A stretch of 7,821 nucleotides of DNA from Microcaldota archaeon (GCA_030697615.1 JAUYPK010000041.1:1-7821), one strand, 5' to 3'; positions 1 through 5,911 are shown, counted from the stretch's first letter. The notes: generated from the letters alone by a model not told the origin. Numbers and translations are program-made.

Positions 1-623
1 CTTTTAAGTACTGTAAAAACTTTAAATGAAATTGTCTCTCCGCCAACAGAGCCGTTTAGTTCAAGCAACTCAATATCGCTTAAAGGGTAGTGCTGTTCTT
101 CAAATGAAAAAAACGGGTTTTTTACAATTTCACTGGGCGTAACGTACATATACGTGTCAAAAGGAATAAAGGCAAGTGGAACTAGCAAACAAAAAGCCGC
201 ACCTACAATGAGGAGAGTGTCACGTAAGTGAATTTTCTTATCACGCGCGGGAATAACATTTGAAAATAAAGCAAATTGAAATAGTTCAAGCGGCAACGCC
301 ATCACTACTAAACTCAAAAAAATAAATGGTACAAACACCGCAATAGCCATAGACGCATGGATAAAAACTGCATTTTGCGGTAGAAAGAGAATGCGAAGTT
401 CCTTAGCTGCCAGTGTTAAAACAAATGCCAAGACAATGGAAAACAAAATGTAACCCGCAGTTAACCAGAAGAGTTTCCACCGCTCACTTTTGTACTTCTC
501 GTCGTACATAACTTCCAAGTCAAGGCTTTTTACGCGGCGTTTTTGCAAGTAACGCTGGTAAATTTTAAACATAAATGGAATTGCAAGGGAGATTAACCCA
601 TAGACTAGAAACTCTGTGGCCAT
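1..623 (-). CDS. Multi-pass membrane protein, C-terminus off the window
   Basis: I do not recognise a family. The frame reads from an ATG at 623 to the left edge without a stop, giving 207 residues, so the C-terminus is missing. Hydrophobic segments lie near residues 5-20, 52-72, 84-108 and 135-153, so at least four membrane spans are likely. The loop at 21-51 is rich in Lys and Arg and probably cytoplasmic. After about residue 155 the chain becomes polar (FDTYMYVTPSEIV and onward), which suggests a soluble C-terminal domain. The start is supported by a TATA-like box 26 bases upstream and by the lack of any nearby alternative ATG. It is divergent from the DUF1858 gene. A transporter or envelope protein is possible, but nothing visible decides it. 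Confidence 0.8.
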   Translation of the reverse strand, partial: MATEFLVYGLISLAIPFMFKIYQRYLQKRRVKSLDLEVMYDEKYKSERWKLFWLTAGYILFSIVLAFVLTLAAKELRILFLPQNAVFIHASMAIAVFVPFIFLSLVVMALPLELFQFALFSNVIPARDKKIHLRDTLLIVGAAFCLLVPLAFIPFDTYMYVTPSEIVKNPFFSFEEQHYPLSDIELLELNGSVGGETISFKVFTVLK

Positions 624-642
624 AAAAAGTAAAAAACAGTTC

Positions 643-654
643 AAAAATATAAAT
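643..654 (-). promoter_or_regulatory. TATA-like box for the leftmost membrane protein
   Basis: On the minus strand this reads ATTTATATTTTT, centred 26 bases upstream of the ATG at 623. That spacing places the transcript start at or next to the start codon, so the mRNA would be leaderless. It shares a 75-base divergent intergenic region with the promoter of the DUF1858 gene. Confidence 0.5.
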
Positions 655-668
655 GGCAATAACCGCCA

Positions 669-678
669 TTTTTTAAAC
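669..678 (+). promoter_or_regulatory. TATA-like box for the DUF1858 gene
   Basis: TTTTTTAAAC is centred about 25 bases before the ATG at 699. No Shine-Dalgarno match lies in front of that ATG, which fits a leaderless transcript. Confidence 0.45.
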
Positions 679-698
679 GATATTTTCCCTTTTAAATC

Positions 699-977
699 AT
701 GGAAAACCCCACAATTGCAAAGAAGCCCTTAATTACAAAGGACATGCTAGTCGCAGACATAGTGTTGAAATTCCCGTCAACTGTCCCAATTATGCTAGCT
801 TACGGCTTACATTGCTTTGAATGCGGCGCAAGCGAATTAGAAACACTTGAAGAGGGAACGATCGGCCACGGCATGACTCAAGACGACTTAGAAATGATAC
901 TAAAAGACATAAACGAAGAAGCTGAAAAAGAAGAAAAAGAAAACGAAGCAAAACAACCAGAAAAAGAAAAAAGTTAA
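699..977 (+). CDS. DUF1858 domain protein (CxxC, hybrid-cluster-associated type)
   Basis: The 92-residue product matches the DUF1858 pattern from about residue 10 to 72: an opening ITKDM, then a helix, then YGLHCFECGASELETLEE holding the family's CxxC pair (Cys39 and Cys42), then a helix ending in LKDINEE. Members occur in anaerobic bacteria and archaea as stand-alone proteins or fused to redox proteins, and some are annotated as hybrid-cluster-protein-associated redox disulfide domains. The actual reaction is not established. The last 20 residues form a charged Glu/Lys tail that is probably disordered. The gene is divergent from the membrane protein on its left and ends 26 bases from the convergent Alba gene. 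The two cysteines suggest thiol-disulfide chemistry or metal binding, by inference only. Confidence 0.88.
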   Translation: MENPTIAKKPLITKDMLVADIVLKFPSTVPIMLAYGLHCFECGASELETLEEGTIGHGMTQDDLEMILKDINEEAEKEEKENEAKQPEKEKS

Positions 978-987
978 GAAACAAAAG

Positions 988-994
988 AAAAAAA
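988..994 (-). terminator. Oligo-T terminator after Alba
   Basis: Seven consecutive T on the minus strand begin 9 bases after the Alba stop codon, with further T-rich sequence beyond. Archaeal RNA polymerase terminates at such T-tracts without needing a hairpin. Confidence 0.4.
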
Positions 995-1003
995 CATTAG
1001 CAC

Positions 1004-1366
1004 TTATTTATTCATCGTTATTTCCATTGACGACACTCTTGACATTCTGCCATCGTCTGAAGTGAGCTCTTCAGTTGTTATCTCGACGTTTTTTATCTTC
1101 AAGGTTGGAATAAAGCGATTCTTTGCAATTTGCGTCACATCTACTGCAACGCTTATGTTTCTCCCGCGCGCTTTGACTTTAACTTCATTATCACCGTTGT
1201 TGAACCGCGTCACAACCGCGAGTACGTAGCTCATTGCTAGCTTTTTGCCAATGTAAATAGTGTGGTCGTTTGGGTCGCGTGGCGGCAATTGTGTGCGTTC
1301 GGTTTGCCGGTGCGGCGATTCTCTAGCCGTTTGTGGGTTAGTTTCTTCTTGGTTAAGTTCAGACAT
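1004..1366 (-). CDS. albA: DNA/RNA-binding protein Alba
   Basis: Alba is the abundant dimeric chromatin and RNA-binding protein of archaea. The Alba fold occupies residues 36-120. Visible hallmarks are YIGKK followed by MSYVLAVVTRF, where the paired lysines (Lys41 and Lys42) match the regulated, DNA-contacting lysines of crenarchaeal Alba. KARGRNISVAVDV and NRFIP follow, and then TSDDGRMSRVSSMEI, the final hairpin and dimer region. The usual length is 90-100 residues. Here about 35 polar residues rich in Gln, Thr, Pro and Arg precede the fold. I chose the ATG at 1366, which has AGGTGA 11 bases upstream; a GTG at 1381 would add five residues but lies inside that AGGTGA. The gene lies 93 bases downstream of paralogue A on the same strand, separated by T-tracts, so it is probably transcribed alone. 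Confidence 0.95.
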   Translation of the reverse strand: MSELNQEETNPQTARESPHRQTERTQLPPRDPNDHTIYIGKKLAMSYVLAVVTRFNNGDNEVKVKARGRNISVAVDVTQIAKNRFIPTLKIKNVEITTEELTSDDGRMSRVSSMEITMNK

Positions 1367-1377
1367 TGACAGTATTT

Positions 1378-1383
1378 TCACCT
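1378..1383 (-). promoter_or_regulatory. Shine-Dalgarno site deciding the Alba start
   Basis: AGGTGA on the minus strand matches the archaeal anti-Shine-Dalgarno end of 16S rRNA and lies 11 bases before the ATG at 1366. An AT-rich ACTAAAAA just upstream is a weak TATA candidate. Confidence 0.4.
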
Positions 1384-1422
1384 TTTTAGTATGCGGGATA
1401 TTTTCAAATGTAGAGCTGGAAG

Positions 1423-1452
1423 AAAAAAAAGGAAAAGTGAAAAAGAAAAAAA
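1423..1452 (-). terminator. Repeated oligo-T terminator after paralogue A
   Basis: On the minus strand, runs of T7, T5, T4 and T8 separated by one to three bases follow the stop codon of the gene ending at 1460. This is a strong archaeal T-tract terminator and isolates Alba from the upstream gene. Confidence 0.5.
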
Positions 1453-1459
1453 GTGAAAC

Positions 1460-2287
1460 TTAACCTTGTCTCGAGGTTAGGTAAAGCAACGTGTTTTTGA
1501 ACAAGTTAACCGCCCTTGCTTGTGCTGGGTCAAAAGCGAAGTAAATCACTTTACCAGCTGGGAACGTCTTACCTTCTACAATTGCGTAGAGGTTGCGCTG
1601 CCCTGCACCAGTGTCAACCTGTGCAAGTACATCAGCACTGCTCGTTGGCGTAACGTCTACAACGTCGCCAGCAAATGCAAAGTCTTTTTGTGCAGTGCCA
1701 AAAATTGGGTGGTCTGGGTTAATTATCCTAATTTGGCCAGTTGCAAAGTAAGTGCGAATTGGTTCTCTCCTTGGAGTTAAGCCACCGATTTCAACAGGCA
1801 TAACTGTACTAAGCAATTGAACTCCAATTCCCCAGCCAATAACAGTGTTGTCACCAGTTACTCTAGTGCAAGCGTCGCCAATTACTATTAATGAAGCTCC
1901 ACCTTTTACGCGGTCAGTAACTGCCTTTCTAAAAGTACGGTCACAGTAAGGTTCGCCTGTAAGTATAATTACGTCAACTTGACGTACATAAAATTTGGAG
2001 CGGTCGTCAAGCTTATCTTGGTATACGGGGCGAACAGCTATTCCGCCAGCTCCTTGAAATTCAGATGAGCTAATCAAAGCACGCATTTCTTCAGATGGAT
2101 TTCCAAAAACCCCGATTTTAATGTCCTTAGATGGAATGATTTGGTTTAAAATTGGAATGTTGTCAACTGGCAAGATGTTAAACTTAGCTGCTAAGAAAAT
2201 GGCTAAAATCGCAATTAGAATTAAAGGAATTGCGCTTTCAGCATGGAAAGAACTTGGTTGTCCAGCATATTGTCCACGTCGCTTCAC
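1460..2287 (-). CDS. Membrane-anchored GATase-like protein (paralogue A)
   Basis: The 275-residue product has a short basic N-terminus, one hydrophobic anchor at about residues 19-34, and a soluble domain from about 55. The domain shows the strand order of class I glutamine-amidotransferase-like (ThuA/DUF4350-type) folds: KIGVFGNP at 57-64, VDVIILTG at 104-111, a glycine turn and strand KGGASLIVIG at 128-137, DHPIF at 192-196, and a closing AGKVIYFAFDPAQ with a C-terminal helix. There is no clear nucleophile-elbow cysteine (Cys140 lies after the strand in GDACT), so it is probably a binding rather than amidotransferase domain. I prefer the GTG at 2287 because GGTGAT lies 3 bases before it; an in-frame GTG at 2317 would add ten residues. 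It shares architecture and several motifs with the gene at 3058-3933. No specific function can be named. Confidence 0.75.
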   Translation of the reverse strand: MKRRGQYAGQPSSFHAESAIPLILIAILAIFLAAKFNILPVDNIPILNQIIPSKDIKIGVFGNPSEEMRALISSSEFQGAGGIAVRPVYQDKLDDRSKFYVRQVDVIILTGEPYCDRTFRKAVTDRVKGGASLIVIGDACTRVTGDNTVIGWGIGVQLLSTVMPVEIGGLTPRREPIRTYFATGQIRIINPDHPIFGTAQKDFAFAGDVVDVTPTSSADVLAQVDTGAGQRNLYAIVEGKTFPAGKVIYFAFDPAQARAVNLFKNTLLYLTSRQG

Positions 2288-2290
2288 ATA

Positions 2291-2296
2291 ATCACC
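2291..2296 (-). promoter_or_regulatory. Shine-Dalgarno site for paralogue A
   Basis: GGTGAT on the minus strand is complementary to the archaeal 16S 3' end and sits 3 bases before the GTG at 2287, the spacing expected for this part of the motif. It argues for the shorter protein over a start at 2317. A CTATAT about 24 bases upstream of the same GTG could alternatively be a TATA box. Confidence 0.4.
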
Positions 2297-2426
2297 ATGA
2301 TGTACCGGATATAGCACCTAACGTGCTAACTCCGAAAATTTCAGTGAATATCTTGGACTTACTTTGTTTAAAAACATTGTTAAAAAGGCCCCACTGCGAC
2401 CTTTTAGACCACGAAAACCCAAAGGG

Positions 2427-2434
2427 CTAAAAAG
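2427..2434 (+). promoter_or_regulatory. TATA-like box for the 204-residue protein gene
   Basis: CTAAAAAG is centred about 27 bases before the ATG at 2458, and no Shine-Dalgarno match intervenes, so a leaderless transcript is likely. Confidence 0.35.
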
Positions 2435-2457
2435 CGGCTAAAACAAGATAGAATACA

Positions 2458-3072
2458 ATGGCCGAACCAAAGCTGCTTTTTGAAAACGAAGCTGAATTTA
2501 GAAAACAAGTGAAAGCAAGCAATGGACGGGTCGTTGTAGTAGTACACCCTTTTTGTGTTGAACCGAATAGGCTTCCGCATACTTACGTACGAACACGCAA
2601 GAGCATTTTGCAAAAAACTAAGTGGCCAGTTGTTATTATGGAAGAAAAGTGGAAACTAAACCAAACCCACAGCGCACTGGAGAATGACGAGAAGCACTAC
2701 TACGTTGAAACATCGTTTGGTCCAACCCCGGCATATGGATGGAAAAAACTTCACAAAGCTCTGAAAAATGCAGGGGTAAATACAATCCTACTGGGCGGAA
2801 TGTTTGGCGGGATAGTTAACCGCAGAGATGCAGCAGCATATCATCCAGACGTACAACGATACGAAAAACGCTTAAACCGGCGAACTACAGAATCAATAGT
2901 TGGCGCCTGCGTTGGCTTAACCTACGAGGAAATGATAAAGGCAAAGCATGGCAAAGTCAGGTTTATTCCAGCGTTTGTTAACCCGCCGATCACATTTGAA
3001 ACTCGCCAGCCAGTTTCACCAAGCAAATGGCCAAGGTTACAGAAGCTATGGAAAAGGCTAGCACGTCACTAG
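2458..3072 (+). CDS. Unrecognised 204-residue alpha/beta protein
   Basis: I do not recognise this family with confidence. The product is soluble, basic at its C-terminus (KWPRLQKLWKRLARH), and has no signal peptide or membrane segment. Alternating hydrophobic strands (GRVVVVVHPFC at 23-33, WPVVIME at 56-62, NTILLGG at 108-114) with helices between suggest a Rossmann-like alpha/beta fold. The glycine-rich LLGGMFGG, followed by GACVGLTYEEM around Cys151 and a late strand KVRFIPAF, loosely recalls isochorismatase-like hydrolases, but the catalytic Asp-Lys-Cys triad cannot be assigned and an insert separates the motifs. It lies between the two anchored paralogues on the opposite strand, and its 3' end overlaps the convergent gene by 15 bases. 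The ATG at 2458 is supported by an upstream TATA-like box. Confidence 0.8.
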   Translation: MAEPKLLFENEAEFRKQVKASNGRVVVVVHPFCVEPNRLPHTYVRTRKSILQKTKWPVVIMEEKWKLNQTHSALENDEKHYYVETSFGPTPAYGWKKLHKALKNAGVNTILLGGMFGGIVNRRDAAAYHPDVQRYEKRLNRRTTESIVGACVGLTYEEMIKAKHGKVRFIPAFVNPPITFETRQPVSPSKWPRLQKLWKRLARH

Positions 3073-3933
3073 GTAGTCGAAGATGTTGTCTATGAAGGTT
3101 TTGCTGTTCAGCGCTTCAAGTGGAAAAGCTAAATAGAGGATGCGGCCAACGTATTTCTTTTCCAAAATAGCTGGGAAGGTTTCCTTTCCATATTCGACGC
3201 TGGCAATCATATTCACGTCGTCGTTTTGATTAACTACACCTAACGTTGTACCAGAGGGTATTGCAACTGTCTGAATGCCTGAGATTATCAAGTGGTCTCG
3301 CATAACTGACATCATTGCACTTGAACTAGTTGCACTTTGCGTTTTGAGAAAAGCGCCTAGGAACTTGTCGCCAAACTCTGCAAATCCCTTTGGAGCTTGG
3401 TAAGTGTCAAGGAACCAAGTATAGTAATCCTTACCTGTTCCCGATTGTTCACGCCATTCGGGGTGAGAAACGTTGTACTGCCTAGCTTCTTCCAAGTCCC
3501 TATCGTCTAAAACTTGTTTGGAAAGTGAGTCGCTTGTCCACACTAAACTTCCGCCGTTGTCCAAGTAACCTTCCAATGCGCTTAAAGCGCGGAACGGAAC
3601 AGTTTTACTTTTTTCAAGCACGATAACTTCATAACGTGACAATAGCCCTGGAGAAACGTCTCGCATTTGCACTAGTTCAGTTCGCAGCGAAGGCCGATTC
3701 TTAGAAAGCGTTTCAACTAATTGTTCAGGGTCTCCAGCTCCGTCGTCGCCATACACGAATCCAACAACTGAATGTTTTTGCTCTACGTAAGTGCAGTAAA
3801 CCCCTTGCCAACCTGGAATGGCAGATGGATGAACAACTTTGAACTTCGTCACTACAACTAACAGTACAAGTATGAGTATCAACAGCACTACAACGTGCGC
3901 TAAGTCTTTTACAATCGACTGCTGTTCCGCCAT
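3058..3933 (-). CDS. Membrane-anchored GATase-like protein (paralogue B)
   Basis: The 291-residue product has a short N-terminus, one strong hydrophobic anchor at residues 13-29 and a soluble domain from about 55. It repeats the plan of paralogue A: VVGFVYGDD at 56-64, YEVIVLEKSK at 101-110, LDNGGSLVWTSDSLS at 124-138, DHLI at 213-216, then VEYGKETFPAI, GRILYLAF and a final helix with IDNIFDYL. The corresponding segments of A include VEGKTFPAGKVIYFAFDP. No catalytic cysteine follows the central glycine turn, so a non-enzymatic binding role at the membrane is more likely than amidotransferase activity. Topology (N-terminus in, domain outside) is inferred. The gene overlaps the convergent gene by 15 bases and is divergent from the tandem pair starting at 3999. 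The specific function is unknown. Confidence 0.8.
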   Translation of the reverse strand: MAEQQSIVKDLAHVVVLLILILVLLVVVTKFKVVHPSAIPGWQGVYCTYVEQKHSVVGFVYGDDGAGDPEQLVETLSKNRPSLRTELVQMRDVSPGLLSRYEVIVLEKSKTVPFRALSALEGYLDNGGSLVWTSDSLSKQVLDDRDLEEARQYNVSHPEWREQSGTGKDYYTWFLDTYQAPKGFAEFGDKFLGAFLKTQSATSSSAMMSVMRDHLIISGIQTVAIPSGTTLGVVNQNDDVNMIASVEYGKETFPAILEKKYVGRILYLAFPLEALNSKTFIDNIFDYLVTC

Positions 3934-3963
3934 ATTTTAATCAATAAAATTATCACAACCCTA

Positions 3964-3975
3964 GGTTTTAAAACC
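3964..3975. promoter_or_regulatory. Palindromic TATA-like box between divergent genes
   Basis: GGTTTTAAAACC is a perfect 12-base palindrome whose TTTTAAAA core reads as a TATA box on both strands. It is about 30 bases from the ATG at 3999 and about 36 from the ATG at 3933, so it could serve either or both genes with short leaders. No experimental support is available. Confidence 0.4.
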
Positions 3976-3982
3976 GTTACAA

Positions 3983-3995
3983 GTATCAATGATAC
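3983..3995. promoter_or_regulatory. Dyad at the probable transcript start: possible operator
   Basis: GTATCA-A-TGATAC is a perfect inverted repeat of two 6-base arms around one base, ending 3 bases before the ATG at 3999. It sits where transcription from the palindromic TATA box would begin, the usual place for an archaeal repressor site. It could also be a chance dyad. Confidence 0.3.
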
Positions 3996-3998
3996 ACT

Positions 3999-4157
3999 AT
4001 GGAAATTGGACAAGCTGAAGAACACGTTGCTAAATTGCTCCTTGCAGCTTTGAACGGTACAAAAACACAGTTGCCTCAAGAAATGGTAGATAAGTTTGGC
4101 GCTTCTTTTAAGGGAAACAGCGTAGTTTTTGAAAAGCACCCATTCGTAAACAAATAG
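3999..4157 (+). CDS. N-terminal fragment of the frameshifted gene (52 residues)
   Basis: If the frameshift is real and not bypassed, this is the piece translated first. It starts MEIGQAEEHVAKLLLAA, contains DKFGASFKGNSVVFEKHPF, and stops at 4155-4157. Its N-terminus lines up with that of the next gene (MQEVITAARALHEFAL), which supports the ATG at 3999. A stand-alone function is unlikely. Confidence 0.5.
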   Translation: MEIGQAEEHVAKLLLAALNGTKTQLPQEMVDKFGASFKGNSVVFEKHPFVNK

Positions 4158-4195
4158 AAGTTAAAACTAACCGCGGAAAACCACCTACTATATCC

Positions 4196-4558
4196 GTGTT
4201 GATGCACCGCCTCGTAATTTCGCACGATGATTTCCAAGCTAGTTTACATGGAAACGCAGAGGCAACTGAAGGCGAAGCACCCCATGCGGCAATTAGTAAA
4301 GTTTTTAGCAGAGAAGCGCGTTCTGCCACTTTATCCAAGCTAGTGTTAAAAGAAGATGAGAATGAGTCAAATACGCTGAAAATAGAGCACATAGAAAGCG
4401 ACAAAGGTAAATCGTTTACTCTAAGCCGGCAAAGGAGAAACATTGTAATTGAAGCAAAGCCAGGCGAATACTTACGCTTAACTCCGTCAAGCGCACAAGT
4501 GCTTAGGCGAACGCTAGAAAGACACGAGTATGCACTTAAACAAAGAAGGAGGAAATAA
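4196..4558 (+). CDS. C-terminal fragment of the frameshifted gene
   Basis: The second frame is open from 4133, but its first possible starts are GTG at 4196, TTG at 4199 and ATG at 4202. None has a convincing ribosome site or TATA box, and all fall inside the region aligned with the neighbour, so they are probably not true starts. The product of about 120 residues ends in an Arg/Lys-rich ALKQRRRK. Its last codons form the AGGAGG that serves as the ribosome site for the next gene. Confidence 0.55.
   Translation: MLMHRLVISHDDFQASLHGNAEATEGEAPHAAISKVFSREARSATLSKLVLKEDENESNTLKIEHIESDKGKSFTLSRQRRNIVIEAKPGEYLRLTPSSAQVLRRTLERHEYALKQRRRK
4547..4552 (+). promoter_or_regulatory. Strong Shine-Dalgarno site for the gene at 4564
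   Basis: AGGAGG lies 11 bases before the ATG at 4564 and inside the last codons of the preceding gene. It is the clearest Shine-Dalgarno match in the window and fits an operon-internal gene that cannot use leaderless initiation. Confidence 0.65.
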
Positions 4559-4563
4559 AACAC

Positions 4564-5127
4564 ATGCAAGAAGTTATAACAGCGGCTCGGGCACTGCACG
4601 AATTTGCATTGCACCCCGATGATAAAAATTTACCGAACCAAGTTGGAAAATACAAGCTAGGTGCAACGGTGGGTAGAAAAATCGCTTTAAGGTTTGAAAA
4701 CCACCCGCACGTGAGCAGCTTAGAGTTAAAGCAAAGTAAAGCCGGCGTTCCAGTTGTAAGCGCAGTTATGAAACAAATAATACTTCCGAGGAGTTCAGTT
4801 GGCGAAGAGTTTACAACAATTGCCAAGCTATTTGAAGGGACTAAAAGCGACAGCGACGTAGATCGAGTATTCAAAGGAGAACAAAGAGAAGCAATTGCGA
4901 GTCAGCTAGAAATATGCTTACAACATGTAGAAGACGGCGGGGTAAAGATACAACACGCTGAATTCAGCGGTAATGGCTTCAAAATAACTAGAAAAGGCCC
5001 AAACGTAGTTATTTCTGCAGTTAAACCAGGGGAACACATCCGCATAACTCCTGAAAATGCAGAGGCGCTTAACGAACTGCTTAATCTCCATGCAAGAGGC
5101 GTAAAGTTAACCAGAGTAAGCAATTAA
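4564..5127 (+). CDS. Unrecognised 187-residue protein, intact tandem paralogue
   Basis: The product is soluble and mixed alpha/beta, without signal peptide or membrane segments. Three parts can be seen: an N-terminal helix and hairpin region at 1-75 (RKIALRFENHPHVSSLELK), a helical middle at about 80-122 ending in LEICLQHVEDGG, and a C-terminal beta-rich part at 126-170 with GFKITRKGPNVVISA and KPGEHIRITPENAEALNELL. The same plan is present in the frameshifted gene that ends 5 bases before this start, so the two form a duplicated operon pair. The beta-rich ends could bind nucleic acid or protein, but this is a guess. The Sec61 beta gene follows after 70 bases on the same strand and may be transcribed separately. 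Confidence 0.85.
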   Translation: MQEVITAARALHEFALHPDDKNLPNQVGKYKLGATVGRKIALRFENHPHVSSLELKQSKAGVPVVSAVMKQIILPRSSVGEEFTTIAKLFEGTKSDSDVDRVFKGEQREAIASQLEICLQHVEDGGVKIQHAEFSGNGFKITRKGPNVVISAVKPGEHIRITPENAEALNELLNLHARGVKLTRVSN

Positions 5128-5197
5128 AAAGAACAAACCCACTAAAATTAATATTCTAAAGAGCAAATTATCGCATCTAATAATTGGGTAATAATTC

Positions 5198-5356
5198 ATG
5201 GCACAGGAAAAAATACAAGCGCCTTCAACAAGCGCTGGTTTAATGCGCTTTTACGACGTCACTAGTTCCAACATCCAAATAAATCCACAAATAGTAGTCG
5301 GTGCATCAATCGCAGTTATACTACTAGAGCTAATTTTACAAGTTATATTTAAGTAA
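5198..5356 (+). CDS. secG: Sec61 beta (SecG-like) preprotein translocase subunit
   Basis: This 52-residue frame encodes the small third subunit of the archaeal Sec61/SecYEG channel. The family signature is a polar N-terminus with a small-residue stretch (APSTSAGL), then MRFYDVTSSNIQINPQIVVG, then one C-terminal membrane span (ASIAVILLELILQVIF) ending at FK. Archaeal members are typically 50-60 residues with this same order, so the protein is complete. Sec61 beta sits beside the SecY pore and is tail-anchored, with the N-terminus in the cytoplasm. The ATG at 5198 is the only sensible start. The Shine-Dalgarno match is weak (GGGTAA), and AAATTATC about 30 bases upstream could be the TATA box. 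No secY or secE gene is visible here. Confidence 0.93.
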   Translation: MAQEKIQAPSTSAGLMRFYDVTSSNIQINPQIVVGASIAVILLELILQVIFK

Positions 5357-5369
5357 ACTGCGTGGAGCC

Positions 5370-5376
5370 AAAAAAA
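5370..5376 (-). terminator. Oligo-T terminator after the gene at 5390
   Basis: A run of seven T on the minus strand starts 13 bases after the stop codon of the minus-strand gene. On the plus strand, T5 at 5401-5405 could end the Sec61 beta transcript from the other side. Confidence 0.4.
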
Positions 5377-5389
5377 CTAATTATTCTAT

Positions 5390-5893
5390 TTAACCGCTAG
5401 TTTTTACAATTGGAGCCCTACCTCTACCAATTAAAGGCCTAAAAAATTTGCCACGATATTCCTCTGGCCCTTTAACAAAATATAGCTTGGGATATTTCAC
5501 CCCAGCAACAAAAACGTGAGTGGCACCTTGATCCAAAAAGCCCCTAACTTTTGAATTTTGCCCCTCTTTGCTGGCTGCAAGTTCACCTAAATACATCAGA
5601 TGTCGCTTAACAAGTGGCTCCAAATTACTAGCTAGTTTTCCCCCAAACAACATTCCGCACAAAAGGGGAGTTGCAATAAGGCTAGCAAAAAAATTTCCTT
5701 TAAACTCAGTTTTAGCCGCTAAAGCACCAAACCCTACAGCTCCAACCATTGCAGTGCCCAGCGCTGCATTACGCTGTAAACGAGTCTTATTAAAAGATAA
5801 AACGTGAAGAGCAAGTGGAATTGGAATCTGATGGAGCTTTAGACTCCCAAGCACCTTTCCTCGTTTCAAAACATTACGCTTGCTTACAACCAT
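5390..5893 (-). CDS. Unrecognised small membrane-hairpin protein
   Basis: I do not recognise this 167-residue protein. The N-terminal 40 residues are basic (SKRNVLKRGK, then FNKTRLQRN). Two hydrophobic, glycine- and alanine-rich segments at about 43-60 and 68-86 are separated by a short charged loop (KTEFKG), which predicts a membrane hairpin. The C-terminal half is soluble and basic, with strands around THVFVAGVKYPKLYFV at 125-140 and a final RPLIGRGRAPIVK. Both ends are then probably cytoplasmic. The ATG at 5893 is supported by a TATA-like box about 25 bases upstream. The gene is convergent with Sec61 beta and lies downstream of the AbrB-like gene on the same strand. Confidence 0.75.
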   Translation of the reverse strand: MVVSKRNVLKRGKVLGSLKLHQIPIPLALHVLSFNKTRLQRNAALGTAMVGAVGFGALAAKTEFKGNFFASLIATPLLCGMLFGGKLASNLEPLVKRHLMYLGELAASKEGQNSKVRGFLDQGATHVFVAGVKYPKLYFVKGPEEYRGKFFRPLIGRGRAPIVKTSG

Positions 5894-5911
5894 AAACTTA
5901 TTTCACGTAGG

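Larger units (their letters stand above)
3999..4558 (+). pseudogene. Frameshifted tandem paralogue of the gene at 4564
   Basis: Two overlapping frames together encode a 186-residue protein that aligns end to end with the 187-residue product of the next gene. The first frame runs from the ATG at 3999 to TAG at 4155-4157 and ends FEKHPFVNK. The second, one base back, continues IEVKTNRG. Across the join, HPFVNK then IEVKTNRGKPPTISVLM aligns without a gap to HPHVSS then LELKQSKAGVPVVSAVM in the neighbour. Adding one A to the AAA at 4152-4154 would restore a single frame. The C-terminal half also matches (IVIEAKPGEYLRLTP against VVISAVKPGEHIRITP). The cause may be a sequencing deletion, a true mutation or, less likely, recoding. 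The family is unrecognised and no function can be given. Confidence 0.8.

Noticed and set aside
1367..1381. GTG start at 1381 for Alba
   Set aside because: The GTG lies inside the AGGTGA that serves as ribosome site for the ATG at 1366.
1520..1780. Plus-strand open frame inside paralogue A, and similar frames at 2230-2430 and 2404-2613
   Set aside because: These are antisense to or overlap well-supported genes, with no promoter, ribosome site or protein-like composition.
4146..4157. Programmed -1 frameshift signal at the break in the first tandem gene
   Set aside because: GTA AAC AAA TAG does not fit a standard slippery heptamer, and I saw no clear downstream hairpin; a one-base deletion explains the data more simply.
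4108..4614. A 168-codon open frame on the minus strand opposite the tandem pair
   Set aside because: It lies antisense to two genes that align to each other in the plus frame, and its Ser/Leu/Cys-rich product looks like the reverse of a coding strand.
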